A DNA stretch of 64,000 nt from an uncultured Methanobrevibacter sp. (lineage in GTDB: Archaea > Methanobacteriota > Methanobacteria > Methanobacteriales > Methanobacteriaceae), in contig NZ_CACXNW010000001.1 of assembly GCF_902769175.1 (NCBI RefSeq), positions 1 to 64,000 on the forward strand. The letters are read 5' to 3'. Position 1 is the first letter of the stretch. Each line of letters opens with the position of its first letter. This document shows, piece by piece, positions 20,154-30,103 of this stretch. Position numbers and translations under genes: made by a program. Below the pieces are notes generated by a model, which saw nothing but the letters and a program-made list of their open reading frames with translations, was not told where the DNA came from and ran no database searches.

Positions 20154-21893
20154 TTAAGCATTTTCTATGTTGATTGCATCATTATTTATGCTAATCTCAA
20201 TATTGTTTATCTCCAATATTTGAGAGTATTCAATATTGTCAACATATTTATTCAATTCATAAGTGTCAGAATTCTCATCCTCAAGCGGGTTGAAGACTAT
20301 TCCAGAATATTTAATGCCTATCTTTATTGAATCCTTCTTTTTCCTTACAATGATGTCAACCAAGTCAACTTCACCATTTATCCTTATGATGTTTAGAAGC
20401 ATTTCTTCAATGGCTGAAATGACTATTTCGGATAGTTTTGAATGAGGGATTGTTTTCTTCATATCATTTGATAAGCTTTCAACCTCCTCAGCACTTCCAT
20501 TGAATGTATATTCAAATAGGTTTTTATAATCAGATTGCTTCAATAGGAAAAATCCTGAAGTCTCTCCATTGGTTTTTTTAGACACATGTCTTGTATAGAT
20601 GAAAATGGTTAGGATAGTTAAAATTTCAGTCACTGCAAATCCTATCCAAATTCCATTCACTCCCAAAAAGTAAGAAAACACATAAATGAGGATTAATGGG
20701 AAAACCAATCCTTCAAGAAGTGCAATGGCATTTGACAATTTGATCTTTTGTGTACTTTGGGCATAATATACATATAGATTGGTTACTGCATAGCCAACGA
20801 AGCATAATGAAAACATTTGAACAGCATTTATTACAAATGGAATCCTATCTGGATCATGCACATTGAAAAGATACAGTGCAATGTGTGGGAATGCTATAAA
20901 TAACATCATAAAGAACAATCCAAATCCAATAGCAAGTTTCATTGACCTGTCACAAACATATGCAACCCCACGATAGTCCTCTTCCTTATAGTAGACTGAT
21001 ACAATTGGAACAATTGACTGGATGGTTCCTAAAATAAAGATCATAACTATGAACAGAACATTATTGCACATATTGAATGCTTCCAACCCAATTACACCGA
21101 CTAAAGCCGTCAATAGGTAATTGATTAACACTCCTCTAATTCCATCATATAAAAAACGGGCAGATGAAGAATACCCAGATTTACATATTGTTCCTAAATA
21201 CCTTAGAAATGTTGGAGCCTTCACTTTAATTATTTTTATTGATTTCCTTGAAGAGAAGAAATAAGATGTAATTACAATTGTTCCTATTCCAAATCCTACA
21301 CTACTGGCTAATCCTGCACCTCCAACACCTAAATTCAGATATTTCATGAAAATAACATCACATGATACATTAATGACATTTGCAATGAGAAATGTCCAAA
21401 ACTGCAATTTGAGAAAGCCATATGATTTAATGAAATATGCCATGCAAGCTACATAACACAAAAATGGCATTCCAATGGCATATAGGAGCAAATATTGTTT
21501 TACAAGAGATTGCAATGCAGCGGACTGGCATAATATTTCTGTATATGCATCACCGAAGATAAAGCATGAAATCATAAAGAGAACTCCAATAATTATGTTT
21601 GACAAAAGAGCAACGGTGAAAATCGTATTTGCCTTTTCATCATCAAAATCAGCTTTTGCTATTGAACACAATATGCTTCCTCCAAGACCTATCATCCAGT
21701 AAACAACACAAAGGAATAGTGTCAATGGTTCTATGGTTTGAATGACCGCTAAGTATTCAGATCCCAATATGAAACTAACTAAAAGGGCATCTGCCAGTAT
21801 TGCAAAGTTTCCAGCTATTGAAATTGCCATGGTTGGAATTAGCAATTCCCTGAATTTTCTGTTTATTAAATTAAAGTTTCTCTCGTATTTCAT
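20154..21893 (-). CDS. MATE-family exporter with C-terminal ATPase-like domain
   Basis: 579 residues. About twelve membrane helices fill residues 10-445 in the MATE pattern: two related halves, each starting with a helix pair such as 'LIPTMAISIAGNFAILADALLVS'. After the last helix there is a soluble tail of about 120 residues with 'SEIVISAIEEMLLNIIRINGEVD' and 'KIGIKYSGIVFNPLEDEN', which resembles the N-box region of histidine-kinase-like/anti-sigma ATPases (HATPase_c_2). A clear ATP lid is not visible. MATE proteins export drugs or metabolites using ion gradients; the tail may sense or regulate (inference). Tandem ATP-grasp genes lie upstream in the same orientation, so export of their product is possible. 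Confidence 0.82.
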   Translation of the reverse strand: MKYERNFNLINRKFRELLIPTMAISIAGNFAILADALLVSFILGSEYLAVIQTIEPLTLFLCVVYWMIGLGGSILCSIAKADFDDEKANTIFTVALLSNIIIGVLFMISCFIFGDAYTEILCQSAALQSLVKQYLLLYAIGMPFLCYVACMAYFIKSYGFLKLQFWTFLIANVINVSCDVIFMKYLNLGVGGAGLASSVGFGIGTIVITSYFFSSRKSIKIIKVKAPTFLRYLGTICKSGYSSSARFLYDGIRGVLINYLLTALVGVIGLEAFNMCNNVLFIVMIFILGTIQSIVPIVSVYYKEEDYRGVAYVCDRSMKLAIGFGLFFMMLFIAFPHIALYLFNVHDPDRIPFVINAVQMFSLCFVGYAVTNLYVYYAQSTQKIKLSNAIALLEGLVFPLILIYVFSYFLGVNGIWIGFAVTEILTILTIFIYTRHVSKKTNGETSGFFLLKQSDYKNLFEYTFNGSAEEVESLSNDMKKTIPHSKLSEIVISAIEEMLLNIIRINGEVDLVDIIVRKKKDSIKIGIKYSGIVFNPLEDENSDTYELNKYVDNIEYSQILEINNIEISINNDAINIENA

Positions 21894-22039
21894 TTAATCA
21901 TCTTGTAAAAAATTCTTTTTTTATTAAAATTTATTTGCAAATATTTATCTATAAATTAGTATAAATTTTTTTCATTTCTTTATCTTTTAGATAAAATTCT
22001 TTATTTTTCCTAGTTTAGTAAAAACTCTTTTATTTTCCC

Positions 22040-23728
22040 CTATCTTTTTGAAGCTATTATTACTTTATTTAAATTATGCAAAGGCAATTCTATTTTTAAA
22101 TCCAAAACCTTTATAAGAGCTTCAATACCAATTCTTCCATTTGGAGCATATTGGTAAGTGCTTTCAGGAATTAATATCAATCCACTATTCTTTACTTTGT
22201 TAATAGTCTTTAATAAATAGTATGCTAAACAGTCTGCATTTTTATTGGATATGCTTTTATTTAAATTAAGGACAACACAATCAAACTTGCCTTTAACATC
22301 ATCCACTTTATCTAGTTTAACCTGCATTAAATCCATCTCTTCAAATATTTGGTCTGTTATAAAAAGACATGAACCATATGGACGGATTCTTCTTAAAATG
22401 GATTTGATATCATCATCAGATTTTTCTTCATTGGTCTTGTCCTCTTTGCTGGAAGGACTGCTTAACACCAATTGAAATGCATGCTTTTCAACGCTTCGTA
22501 AAAAGTCAAGGTCTTTTCTGATTTGATGGCCATCAGGATGTGATAGGTAAACGGTTCCTTCAGTTGTTTCTAGATTTTGTGTTTTGACAAAAGTTCTTGC
22601 TTCATCAAAAATGCCTGGTGTGGTCTTATAATGGCTTTGCAGCTTATTGCTGATATATGCCATAGGAGAGGATTCAGCAATAATATCCTTAGGAACGGAG
22701 AAAAACTTCATTATGCCATAACCATATAGCTTATATCCTTTGTCACGTTCGTAGTAAAAGTTTTTAGGGTTTAAGTATGAATCAAGAATGTTGTCTGTTT
22801 CATGCTGACCTGAAAAGCTATCCAAATATTCTGCGTCCATATTTCCCCCACATGGACGGCAATTAACTTCAATCAACACAGGTCCATTCTCATCCACCAT
22901 ATATTCTCCATGCACAGCGCCATACTTAATGCCTAATGCATCAGCTACATTATATGCATATTCCACTAGAGATGCTTCACCGATATTTAATTCGTTAACT
23001 GTTTCACGATAGTCATAAATATTGGATCCATCAGTTGTTTTAAACTTATGATATTTCCAAATAAGGGTTACACGATGGTCACCATTGCATGAAGCAGTAT
23101 TTACACAGTATTCTTCACCATCAATATACTCCTGAACTATAAATTCATCGATTTTGTCCCCATATAAATTGACATCATTGAATAGTTCTTCAAGGGAATT
23201 TATCATTTCTTCCTTGTTTGAGCATATCTTAAGACCTACAGAACCAGCACTATAAATAGGCTTTATAACAACTTTCTCAAATCCTGATTTGTCATAAAAT
23301 TCAATAGCCTCTTCGATTGAATGTATTGTTTGACCACGGATGTGTCTAAGGCCTTTTTCAGCTATTTTCTCCTGCATTTTGTCTTTAAGGGTCATTGCAT
23401 CAAGATTTTCTATTGGATTGCATAGGAGGTTTAAGTCATTAGCTAATTTGGTAGCTAAAATAACTCCCTTTTCAGATCCTGCAATAACCAATAGGGGATC
23501 GTATTTTTTTACCATTTCGAGAGTTTCTTCATAAGAGTCCTTTTCATGAATCAACTCAAAATCAGCTTCAATGGATTCAAGGGATTTATCCACTAATTCA
23601 TTATATCCCCACTCATCTACATCCATTGATTTTAGTTTTAAACCTATTGGATTATAGTTTCTGTTAATGATGTCTTGAATAAAATTCGCTCCAGTCGATG
23701 CAATTTCGACAATAACTATGTTTCTCAT
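22040..23728 (-). CDS. ATP-grasp ligase-like protein, copy 1 (intact)
   Basis: 562 residues. An N-terminal Rossmann-like domain (MRNIVIVEIASTGANFIQDI) is followed by an ATP-grasp core: lid and ATP-binding residues in VVIKPIYSAGSVG, 'FIVQEYIDGEEYCVN' and the metal-binding end 'LIEVNCRPCGGNM'. It resembles carboxylate-amine ligases of the L-amino-acid ligase/carbamoyl-phosphate-synthase fold, which join a carboxylate to an amine through an acyl phosphate. A C-terminal part (about 440-562) ends GLILIPESTYQY...GIEALIKVLDLKIELPL and looks like a separate Rossmann-type domain I cannot name. A close paralogue (24043-25738) follows in tandem upstream. The substrate is unknown; peptide or cell-wall precursor synthesis is possible. 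Confidence 0.82.
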   Translation of the reverse strand: MRNIVIVEIASTGANFIQDIINRNYNPIGLKLKSMDVDEWGYNELVDKSLESIEADFELIHEKDSYEETLEMVKKYDPLLVIAGSEKGVILATKLANDLNLLCNPIENLDAMTLKDKMQEKIAEKGLRHIRGQTIHSIEEAIEFYDKSGFEKVVIKPIYSAGSVGLKICSNKEEMINSLEELFNDVNLYGDKIDEFIVQEYIDGEEYCVNTASCNGDHRVTLIWKYHKFKTTDGSNIYDYRETVNELNIGEASLVEYAYNVADALGIKYGAVHGEYMVDENGPVLIEVNCRPCGGNMDAEYLDSFSGQHETDNILDSYLNPKNFYYERDKGYKLYGYGIMKFFSVPKDIIAESSPMAYISNKLQSHYKTTPGIFDEARTFVKTQNLETTEGTVYLSHPDGHQIRKDLDFLRSVEKHAFQLVLSSPSSKEDKTNEEKSDDDIKSILRRIRPYGSCLFITDQIFEEMDLMQVKLDKVDDVKGKFDCVVLNLNKSISNKNADCLAYYLLKTINKVKNSGLILIPESTYQYAPNGRIGIEALIKVLDLKIELPLHNLNKVIIASKR

Positions 23729-24042
23729 ATATATCTGTCCAATATTATATTTTTTGTCGAAATTTTATTTTCCAAGTTTGATGTTTTTTAAAGTTAGTGG
23801 CTATGGTTTATTTTTCTTTGTTTTCCTTTGTTTGTTTTATGGTATTTGTTTAGTGGCAGTGTTTTATTTTTCTTTGTTTATTCCTTTGTTTTATTTCTAT
23901 AATAAAGTTTTTATTACTTGCTCTTATTATTCATTAAATTATTTAAGTAGCAACAGTATTATTTTTTGTGCTGCTACTTAGTTTAGACTAAAAGTTCTAC
24001 AATCTCTAATGATTCTTATTTTCAACTGGCAACAGATTTATT
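23729..24042. other. intergenic region between the two ATP-grasp genes
   Basis: 314 AT-rich bases between the 3' end of copy 2 and the start of copy 1, both on the minus strand. It is rich in TTT and TTTGTTT on the plus strand, probably carrying the copy 1 promoter. No convincing small gene or repeat is visible. Confidence 0.3.
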
Positions 24043-25738
24043 TTATAATCTTTTTGAAGCTATTGTAACCTTTTTAAAGTCTTGCAATGGCAATTCAAGT
24101 TTCAATCCTAAGGCCTTTACCAATGCTTCAGCACCGATTCTTTCATTAGGTAAATATTGATAGCTTGAATGAGGAATGAATATAAATCCTCCAACCTTTA
24201 CCTTATCAATAATGTTCAGCATTAAATTTGCCACTTCATCATCTTTTTTTATTGATTATGCTTTTATTCAAATTGACAATCACACAATCAAATTCACCGT
24301 TTATATCTTCGATATCTTTAGGCAAGACCTGCATCAAGTCGATGTCATCAAAGACTTCTTCTGTTACAAATAAGGTTAATCCGTATGCCTGAATCTTATT
24401 TAAAATGGATTTAAGGTCTTCATAGTCTTCTTTTTCATCAAATGATGTTTTCTTTTCTTTTCGATTGCTCAAGAACAGTTGAAATGCATACTTTTCCACA
24501 TCACATAGGAAATCAAGGTCCTTTTGAACAACATATGGATCATTATGAGCTAAGTAAATTGTTCCTCCTGTTGTTTCCAAATCCTGTGTTTTGGTAAAGA
24601 ACTTAGCCTGCTCGATAATTTCCATGCTGGTTTCACAATGGCTTTTTAACTTATGGCTGAATTCAGTCACTGGAGCTGATTCTGCAGTAATGTCTTTTGG
24701 AACAACAATTGACTTTATCGCTCCATGCCCATATAATGTGTAGCCCTTATTTTTTTCGTAATTGAACTTTTCAGGATTCAAATAGGAATCAAGTGCACTG
24801 TCTGTTTCATGTTGTCCGGATATTTTATCTAAAAATGGAGCTGACATATTCAATCCACATGGACGACAGTTTACTTCAATCAGGACAGGCCCGTTTTCGT
24901 CAATCATGTATTCTCCATGAACCGGTCCGTATTTGATGCCTATAGCACTTGCTACGTCATAGGCATATTCAACCAAATCCGCTTCGCCAAGGCCTAATTC
25001 ATTAATAGTTACTTGAGAATCATAGATTTGTCCACCTTCATTGGTTTTTCGCTTATTATATTTCCATATGAGAGTTATGCGATGAATTCCATTGCAGGAA
25101 ACTGTATTCACAATATATTCCTCTCCATTAATTCTCTCTTGAATTACAAATTCATTTACTTCGTCTCCATATACATTGACTTCATTGAACAGTTCTTCAA
25201 GGGAATTTATCATTTCTTCCTTATTTAAGCAAATCCTAACTCCAACTGATCCTGCACTGTATACAGGCTTTACAACAACTTCCTTAAATCCGCATTCGTC
25301 GTAATAGTCAATAGCCTCTTCAATGGAACGTATTACTTTACCGCGAATGTGCCTAAGACCTTTTTCAGCTATTCTTTCCTGCATCTTATCTTTAAGGGTC
25401 ATTGCATCAAGATTTTCTATTGGATTGCATAGGAGGTTTAAGTCATTTGCCAATTTTGTTGCTAAAATAACTCCCTTCTCAGATCCTGCAATAACCAATA
25501 GGGGATCGTATTTTTTTACCATATCGAGAGTTTCTTCGTAGGAATCCTTTTCATGAATAAGTTCAAAATCAGTTTTTATTTTTTTATAGGATTCTTCTAC
25601 CAACTTTTCATAAAGTTGATTTGCTTCTCCCTCTTCGTTTTTTGTCTGCAATACTATAGGATTATAATTTCTGTTTTTAATGTCTTGAATAAAGTTAATT
25701 CCAGTAGAAACACATTCTACAATTATGATATTTCTCAA
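24043..25738 (-). pseudogene. ATP-grasp ligase-like protein, copy 2, frameshift in A7
   Basis: It starts with TTG at 25738, seven bases after GGTGTG, and encodes MRNIIIVECVSTGINFIQDI. It is closely similar to copy 1 through the whole ATP-grasp core (VVVKPVYSAGSVGVRIC, VIQERINGEEYIVN, LIEVNCRPCGLNM). The frame closes at 24239 after NKSIINKKR, but the next frame continues KDDEVANLMLNIIDKVKVGGFIFIP to the family's C-terminal ...LQDFKKVTIASKRL at 24043. The break is in a seven-base run (T7 on the plus strand, 24244-24250) where one base is missing. Without it the protein is about 564 residues. Only the last 65 residues are lost, so the catalytic core may survive. Confidence 0.82.
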
Positions 25739-25876
25739 TTTTCACACCTTTTATTTAATTCATCCCGATTTTTATAATATTTTGTATAAGTTCAGCAATT
25801 TTTTTTTAATTTTTCATAGGTTTTCCATTGTTGCCTTTATTTCTTGTTTTTTTCACATATATATCTTATTAGTCAT

Positions 25877-26824
25877 TTAATCATTTTGGTATTGTTTTAG
25901 TTTTTTCAATGCCTTTTTAGACCATTCGTCATCCATTAAAAAAGCTCTGCCAATTCCAATCAAGTCACAGAATCCTTCTTGAAGCAATTTTTCAGCATCT
26001 TTTGCCTTTTTAACTCCTCCAGTAAGAATCACAGGAACGTCACATGATTCCTTAGCTATTTTGCTCAATTCCTTAAAGTATCCTGGCTCTTTGCTTACAG
26101 GGCTTCTGTATCTACATAGTCCACCGCTGATGTCTATCAAGTCAACTCCATTTTCAATAAATGAGTTTACAGCTATTGGAATGTCTTCAAGCTTTTACCC
26201 GCCTTCCAAATAGTCATATGCACCTAATCGGATTGCTATTATATAGTCTTCACCAGTAAGCCTTCTCACTTCCTGTATTATCTCATTATGCAATCTTATT
26301 CTGTTTTCCAGATTTCCACCATATTCGTCTGTTCTTTTATTTGTGTATGGTGAATAGAACTGATTTAGGAAATATCCATGTGCTGAATGGATTTCAACAC
26401 CATCAAATCCTGCCTCTTTAGTTCTAACTGCAGCTTGAATAAATGCATTCTTGAGGCGATTTATATCTTCAAGAGCCATCCTATTCAAATTGACCTTGTT
26501 TTCGCTTATGGACTCAAATCCTGCATGGCTGATTTGAGCTATTGCAAAGCTGCCCATTGAATGTATGGCCTCTGTCAGTTTCTTATAGCCTTCTATAACA
26601 CTATCATCTGCTATTGAAAGCTGTCTTTTGCTTGCTATTCCTTCAGGAGAAACATATGCATGTTCCACTATTATAAGACCTGTTCCATCAGCTCTTTTAG
26701 AGTAATAATCAATCAATTCTTCTGTCACTTTACCGTATTCACTTAGTTCTCTTGCCATAGGTGGCAAGACTATACGGTTTGAAAGTGTAATGTTTTTTAT
26801 TTTTAATGGAGTATTCAATATCAT
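25877..26824 (-). pseudogene. old-yellow-enzyme / NADH:flavin oxidoreductase family, in-frame TAA
   Basis: About 315 codons in one frame, split by TAA at 26197-26195. The N-terminal part has FMN-barrel features: LKIKNITLSNRIVLPPMA, the substrate-binding HSAHGYFLNQFYSP and TDEYGGNLENR. After the stop the frame continues KLEDIPIAVNSFIENGVDL, then SGG, VILTGGVKK and CDLIGIGRAFLMDDEW, which bind the FMN phosphate. The family reduces activated C=C bonds or other acceptors with NAD(P)H. No 4Fe-4S extension is present. It could be a real pseudogene, since the part before the stop lacks the phosphate-binding site. A three-copy 47-bp repeat lies in its promoter region. Confidence 0.82.
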
Positions 26825-26859
26825 GATTTCACTTGTTCATTGATTTTTCACACTTATCT

Positions 26860-27005
26860 TATTGTTTATTATTCATTATTCAATTATTAATGAAATTTTC
26901 ATTTGTTAATGTTTATTTTTCATTATTCAATTATTAATGAAGTTTTCATTTGTTATTGTTTATTTTTCATTATTCTATTAGTAATGAAGTTTTCATGTGT
27001 TTTTT
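26860..27005. repeat. three tandem copies of a 47-bp unit
   Basis: The phrase CATTATTCAATTATTAATGA begins at 26874 and 26921 and recurs slightly altered at 26968, giving an exact 47-bp period. The array fills the region between the divergent OYE and HAD genes and so overlaps at least one promoter. Changes in copy number could move promoter elements. Confidence 0.75.
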
Positions 27006-27082
27006 AAAATTTATATATTACTAATTTTAAATTATATTTAATAAAAGCTTATTGTAGAATTAATTTTATTTGGGCGATTGGA

Positions 27083-27880
27083 ATGACTAAAAAAGCTATA
27101 GTATTTGATAACTCGGGAACATTGCTTGAGAGATTCAGAGTTATAAAGGATGTATCTACATGTGAATTCATAACCAATATAAACTCTTTAGACCTTATTG
27201 ACAGCTGCATAAATGCTGCTTTAGTGGTTCTTCAATTCAATACAAGCCGCTTAAAGGACATGGATGAAAATATGCAAATCAGCGATTTTGTATTGGAGAA
27301 TGACATTGAATTTGAAATCAGCTATTCATCTACAGATGTTTCCAAAGAGGATATAGTTGCTATTTTTGAAAAGGATAATGCTGTTTTAAAGGACATTTCA
27401 GACACTTTCCCATTATTGAAGGAAAGGGTTCCAAATATGGAATTATGCAATGGATCTGCTGTAATTGTTGATATTGAAGAAGAGAAAATTGCATATACAA
27501 TCACATCTGCAGGCCAATTATTCAGTGGCGTAAAGGATACCATAGCCAAGCTTCAGGACAATGATATAGATGTATTCATTGCATCAGGAGACAGATCTGG
27601 GGCCATCAAAATGCTTGCTGACATTACCGGAATTCCAAAAGACCATGCATTTCCTACAGCAAACACTCAAAGAAAGGCGGAAATAGTAGGGAATCTTCAG
27701 GATGAAGGCTATAAGGTCATGATGGTTGGTGACGGTCCAAATGATGTTTTGGCTTTCCAGCAAGCAGATTCCGCTGTGCTAACAATAGAACAGCATGATG
27801 GTGAATTTCCTGAAAAATTAAGTGATTATGCTGATTTCGTCATTGAAGAAATTAGTGAAGTTCTTGAAATAGACTTTTAG
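27083..27880 (+). CDS. HAD-superfamily hydrolase
   Basis: 265 residues. Motif I is FDNSGTLL with the nucleophile Asp9, but the second Asp of the usual DxD is Ser11, as in the P-type ATPase-like and some phosphatase branches. Motif II is IASGDRSG near residue 170, the motif III Lys is in QRKAEIV, and motif IV is GDGPNDVLAF. A central insert (residues 20-125) is variable and may be the cap. The motif IV and motif II sequences resemble soluble P-type-ATPase phosphorylation domains more than sugar phosphatases. The substrate is unknown. The start follows GGGCGATT. Its last 10 codons and stop are tandemly duplicated downstream. Confidence 0.85.
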   Translation: MTKKAIVFDNSGTLLERFRVIKDVSTCEFITNINSLDLIDSCINAALVVLQFNTSRLKDMDENMQISDFVLENDIEFEISYSSTDVSKEDIVAIFEKDNAVLKDISDTFPLLKERVPNMELCNGSAVIVDIEEEKIAYTITSAGQLFSGVKDTIAKLQDNDIDVFIASGDRSGAIKMLADITGIPKDHAFPTANTQRKAEIVGNLQDEGYKVMMVGDGPNDVLAFQQADSAVLTIEQHDGEFPEKLSDYADFVIEEISEVLEIDF

Positions 27881-27950
27881 CTTAAAAAAGTTTTAGATTT
27901 ATTAGTGAAGTTCTTGATATAGGTTTTTAGTTTAAAAAAGTTTTAAAATT
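27851..27950. repeat. 50-bp tandem duplication across the HAD stop codon
   Basis: 27851-27900 and 27901-27950 are near-identical 50-bp units beginning ATTAGTGAAGTTCTTGA. The first contains the last codons and the stop of the HAD gene; the second repeats this sequence downstream as non-coding DNA. Confidence 0.85.
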
Positions 27951-27961
27951 ATTTTTTACAA

Positions 27962-28001
27962 GTTTTTGGACTTATTCATTTAAAATGATAAGCCCAAAAA
28001 C
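27962..28001. terminator. imperfect 16-bp hairpin downstream of the HAD gene
   Basis: GTTTTTGGACTTATTCA pairs with TGATAAGCCCAAAAAC around TTTAAAA, with one mismatch and one bulge. It lies 82 bases after the HAD stop and faces the 3' end of the convergent isomerase gene, so it may separate the two transcripts. Confidence 0.45.
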
Positions 28002-28092
28002 CTGATTGGTTTATCTTGTTAGAGAGGTGAATAATTAAATATGATTTTACACTTGAAACGGTACTCTTCTTTTGTAAAAATTTTCATCAAAA

Positions 28093-28851
28093 TTATTGAT
28101 TTTCCTTTAGGAAATCGTCAATAACCTTTTTGCTTTTCATTACATTATCAAAGTTATTCAATTCAATTATTCCATGCTTAACATGTTTTAATAGATTCAA
28201 GTCAAGGGTTCCATCACCAACTGCCTGATGCTTATCCTTTATTCCATCATTGTCATTAATGTGGTTATATAGGATATTAGGGATCTTAAAGTAACTTTCC
28301 TGGTCTTTGCATGTATTTACATGTCCTAAGTCTATTGTAATGTTGCAGCCTGTTTCATTTGTAAGGTTTTCAAGTTCATATGCTCGATTTCCAAGGTATG
28401 AAAATCTTTCAGGCATATTTTCTATGGAAATTTTAGCTTCCTTGTCTTCTGCATAAGCTACTAGCTCATGAGTTGATTCAGTAAGGAATTCAAGTGCCAT
28501 ATCCCTTAAGTACTTTTCAGGTCTGCCTATTTTTCCAGGATGTGCTGTTATTCCTATAGCGCCTATTTCATCTGCAAGATCAAGACAATCCTTGGTTTGC
28601 TTTACAGACTCTTTTCTTATTCCTGGGTTTTAGCTTGCAAGATTTATGTCAACATTCACTGCATGCATGTAAACATCCAAGTCATAAGAGTGAAATACTT
28701 CAGATACTTCCTTATTGCCAAGCATTTCATCTGGCCTAAATGGACCTTCAGCCAACAATTCAACACTATCAAAGCCATTTTCTACAGCTATTGTAAGCAT
28801 TTCATCAGCATTTTTCATAAATAGTGAAAGTAGTGAAAACCCTAATTTCAT
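28093..28851 (-). pseudogene. sugar phosphate isomerase/epimerase-like TIM barrel, in-frame TAA
   Basis: 252 codons in one frame with TAA at 28632-28630. Before it: MKLGFSLLSLFMKNADEMLTI, VELLAEGPF and YMHAVNVDINLAS. After it: NPGIRKESVKQTKDCLDLAD, ITAHPGK, ISIENMPER, IDLGHVNT, NHINDNDG and GTLDL. The His, Glu, Asp and His positions are the metal ligands of the xylose-isomerase-like / AP-endonuclease 2 barrel. The substrate may be a sugar or sugar phosphate; some relatives act as endonuclease IV. The family normally reads straight through where TAA occurs, so a one-base change or error is likely. The ATG at 28851 follows a GGGATAGG site. Confidence 0.82.
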
Positions 28852-28958
28852 TCCTATCCCTTCCGTGTTTTTATAATTTTAATTATGAGTATTAGGCTAT
28901 TTTAAAAATTTTTTATTTTTTTTTAAATAATTCTCTTTAAGATTTATTTTTTAAAACC

Positions 28959-29004
28959 GATAGATAAGGAATCTATGTTCATTGACATAGACTCCTAATC
29001 TATC
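28959..29004. other. 20-bp imperfect inverted repeat (hairpin)
   Basis: Left arm GATAGATAAGGAATCTATGT (28959-28978) and right arm 28985-29004 are complementary at 18 of 20 positions around a TCATTG loop. It lies between the start of the isomerase gene and the end of the ParA-partner gene, both minus strand. It may be a processed RNA end, a terminator or a protein-binding palindrome. Confidence 0.6.
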
Positions 29005-29099
29005 AATCTTTTGATTTATTGATGTTAAGTGGATTATGATTTTTTAATTCATAGATTTATAGTCATTAAATCTACTACATTAATGGCAAATCTATATTT

Positions 29100-30065
29100 C
29101 TATAAATGATTGAATAATATCCAGATTTCCGGATACTTTTCAGCTATTGCATCATCTATTAGTTTAGATGCTTCATTACTTATGCTGAATTCCGGTTCTG
29201 TTTTTCTCAAGTACCTTAAGACTGCTGCTGATCTTGCAGACCATAAAGTTATTCTTGGGTTTTTTTCCACAGTTTCAATAACTTCATCTACCAGTTTTTC
29301 TTCTTTTTCTGTTAAAAAACTAGGTCCATTATTTATATCATCGAAAGCTTCTACTATTTTGGCACTTTCTTTATTATTTTCATTTAAATTAATTGTTGAA
29401 TCAATATTTTTTACATTTTCTTTTGACTCAATTATTTTATTATTTTCCTTAATCTTTAAGTCATCATTATGGAAGACATTTGTATATTTTGATGAAGTTT
29501 TTTCTTCTTCGATTTCTTCAGCATCAACTTCCTCTTCAACAATTTCCTCTTCATACTTTTCAACATCAGCCTCTTCAACTAAGATGCCTTCATCATCATT
29601 GAAATCCTCTTCAGTAAAATTCAATTCCTTTTCTGCATCTACAGGTTCTTCTTCGGAAGTTAATTCTTCTTCACCAGGAGTTTCTTCTATTATTTCCTCC
29701 TCTTCTTCTTCCTCTTCATTATCATCGAAGATTACTTCCTTATCCTCATCGGCAGGTTCTTCTTCTTTAATGATTTCTTCTTTTTTCTCATTTTTCTTTA
29801 CTTTTTTATTTTTCTTATTCTCTTTTTTATTCTCTTTTTTATTATCCTTCTTGTTATCCTTTTTATTATCTTTTTTGTTCTTTTTGCTGTCTTCTTTATT
29901 TTCTTCTTCATCTTCTATATCTGTCTTTAATCGTTCTTCTAATTTTGATTTAGACTTCAATATGTCTTCTAAGTTTAATCCTTCTTCAACTTCTTTTTCC
30001 TCTACTTTAGGAAATAAGGAATTTATTCCTTTCCCTAAACCAGATTTCTTTTCTTTTTTTGCCAT
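29100..30065 (-). CDS. ParA-linked charged protein with ParB-like N-terminal peptide
   Basis: The start is ATG 30065 (MAKKEKKSGLGKGINSLF). The first 20 residues match the N-terminal peptide of ParB/Spo0J (consensus GLGRGLxALF), the part that stimulates ParA ATPase. Residues 30-200 are low-complexity: blocks of KKDNKKDNKK, long Glu runs and acidic stretches. A compact C-terminal domain (about 250-321) reads TEKEEKLVDEVIETVEKNPR, SARSAAVLRYLRKT, EASKLIDDAIAEKYPEIW. No ParB nuclease fold or helix-turn-helix is visible, so this is not a ParB. It follows parA by 38 bases in the same direction, which supports a partnership in segregation or protein positioning. Unknown in function; I give no symbol. 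Confidence 0.75.
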   Translation of the reverse strand: MAKKEKKSGLGKGINSLFPKVEEKEVEEGLNLEDILKSKSKLEERLKTDIEDEEENKEDSKKNKKDNKKDNKKDNKKENKKENKKNKKVKKNEKKEEIIKEEEPADEDKEVIFDDNEEEEEEEEIIEETPGEEELTSEEEPVDAEKELNFTEEDFNDDEGILVEEADVEKYEEEIVEEEVDAEEIEEEKTSSKYTNVFHNDDLKIKENNKIIESKENVKNIDSTINLNENNKESAKIVEAFDDINNGPSFLTEKEEKLVDEVIETVEKNPRITLWSARSAAVLRYLRKTEPEFSISNEASKLIDDAIAEKYPEIWILFNHL

Positions 30066-30103
30066 TAATACCAAACCCTAATACTCAATGATTTATTATA
30101 AAT

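Noticed and set aside
29110-30081. A 323-codon plus-strand open frame opposite the ParA-partner gene
   Set aside because: It is the mirror of the Lys/Glu-rich minus-strand gene, giving Ser/Phe strings; no ribosome binding site or motif. The minus-strand reading has parA as partner.
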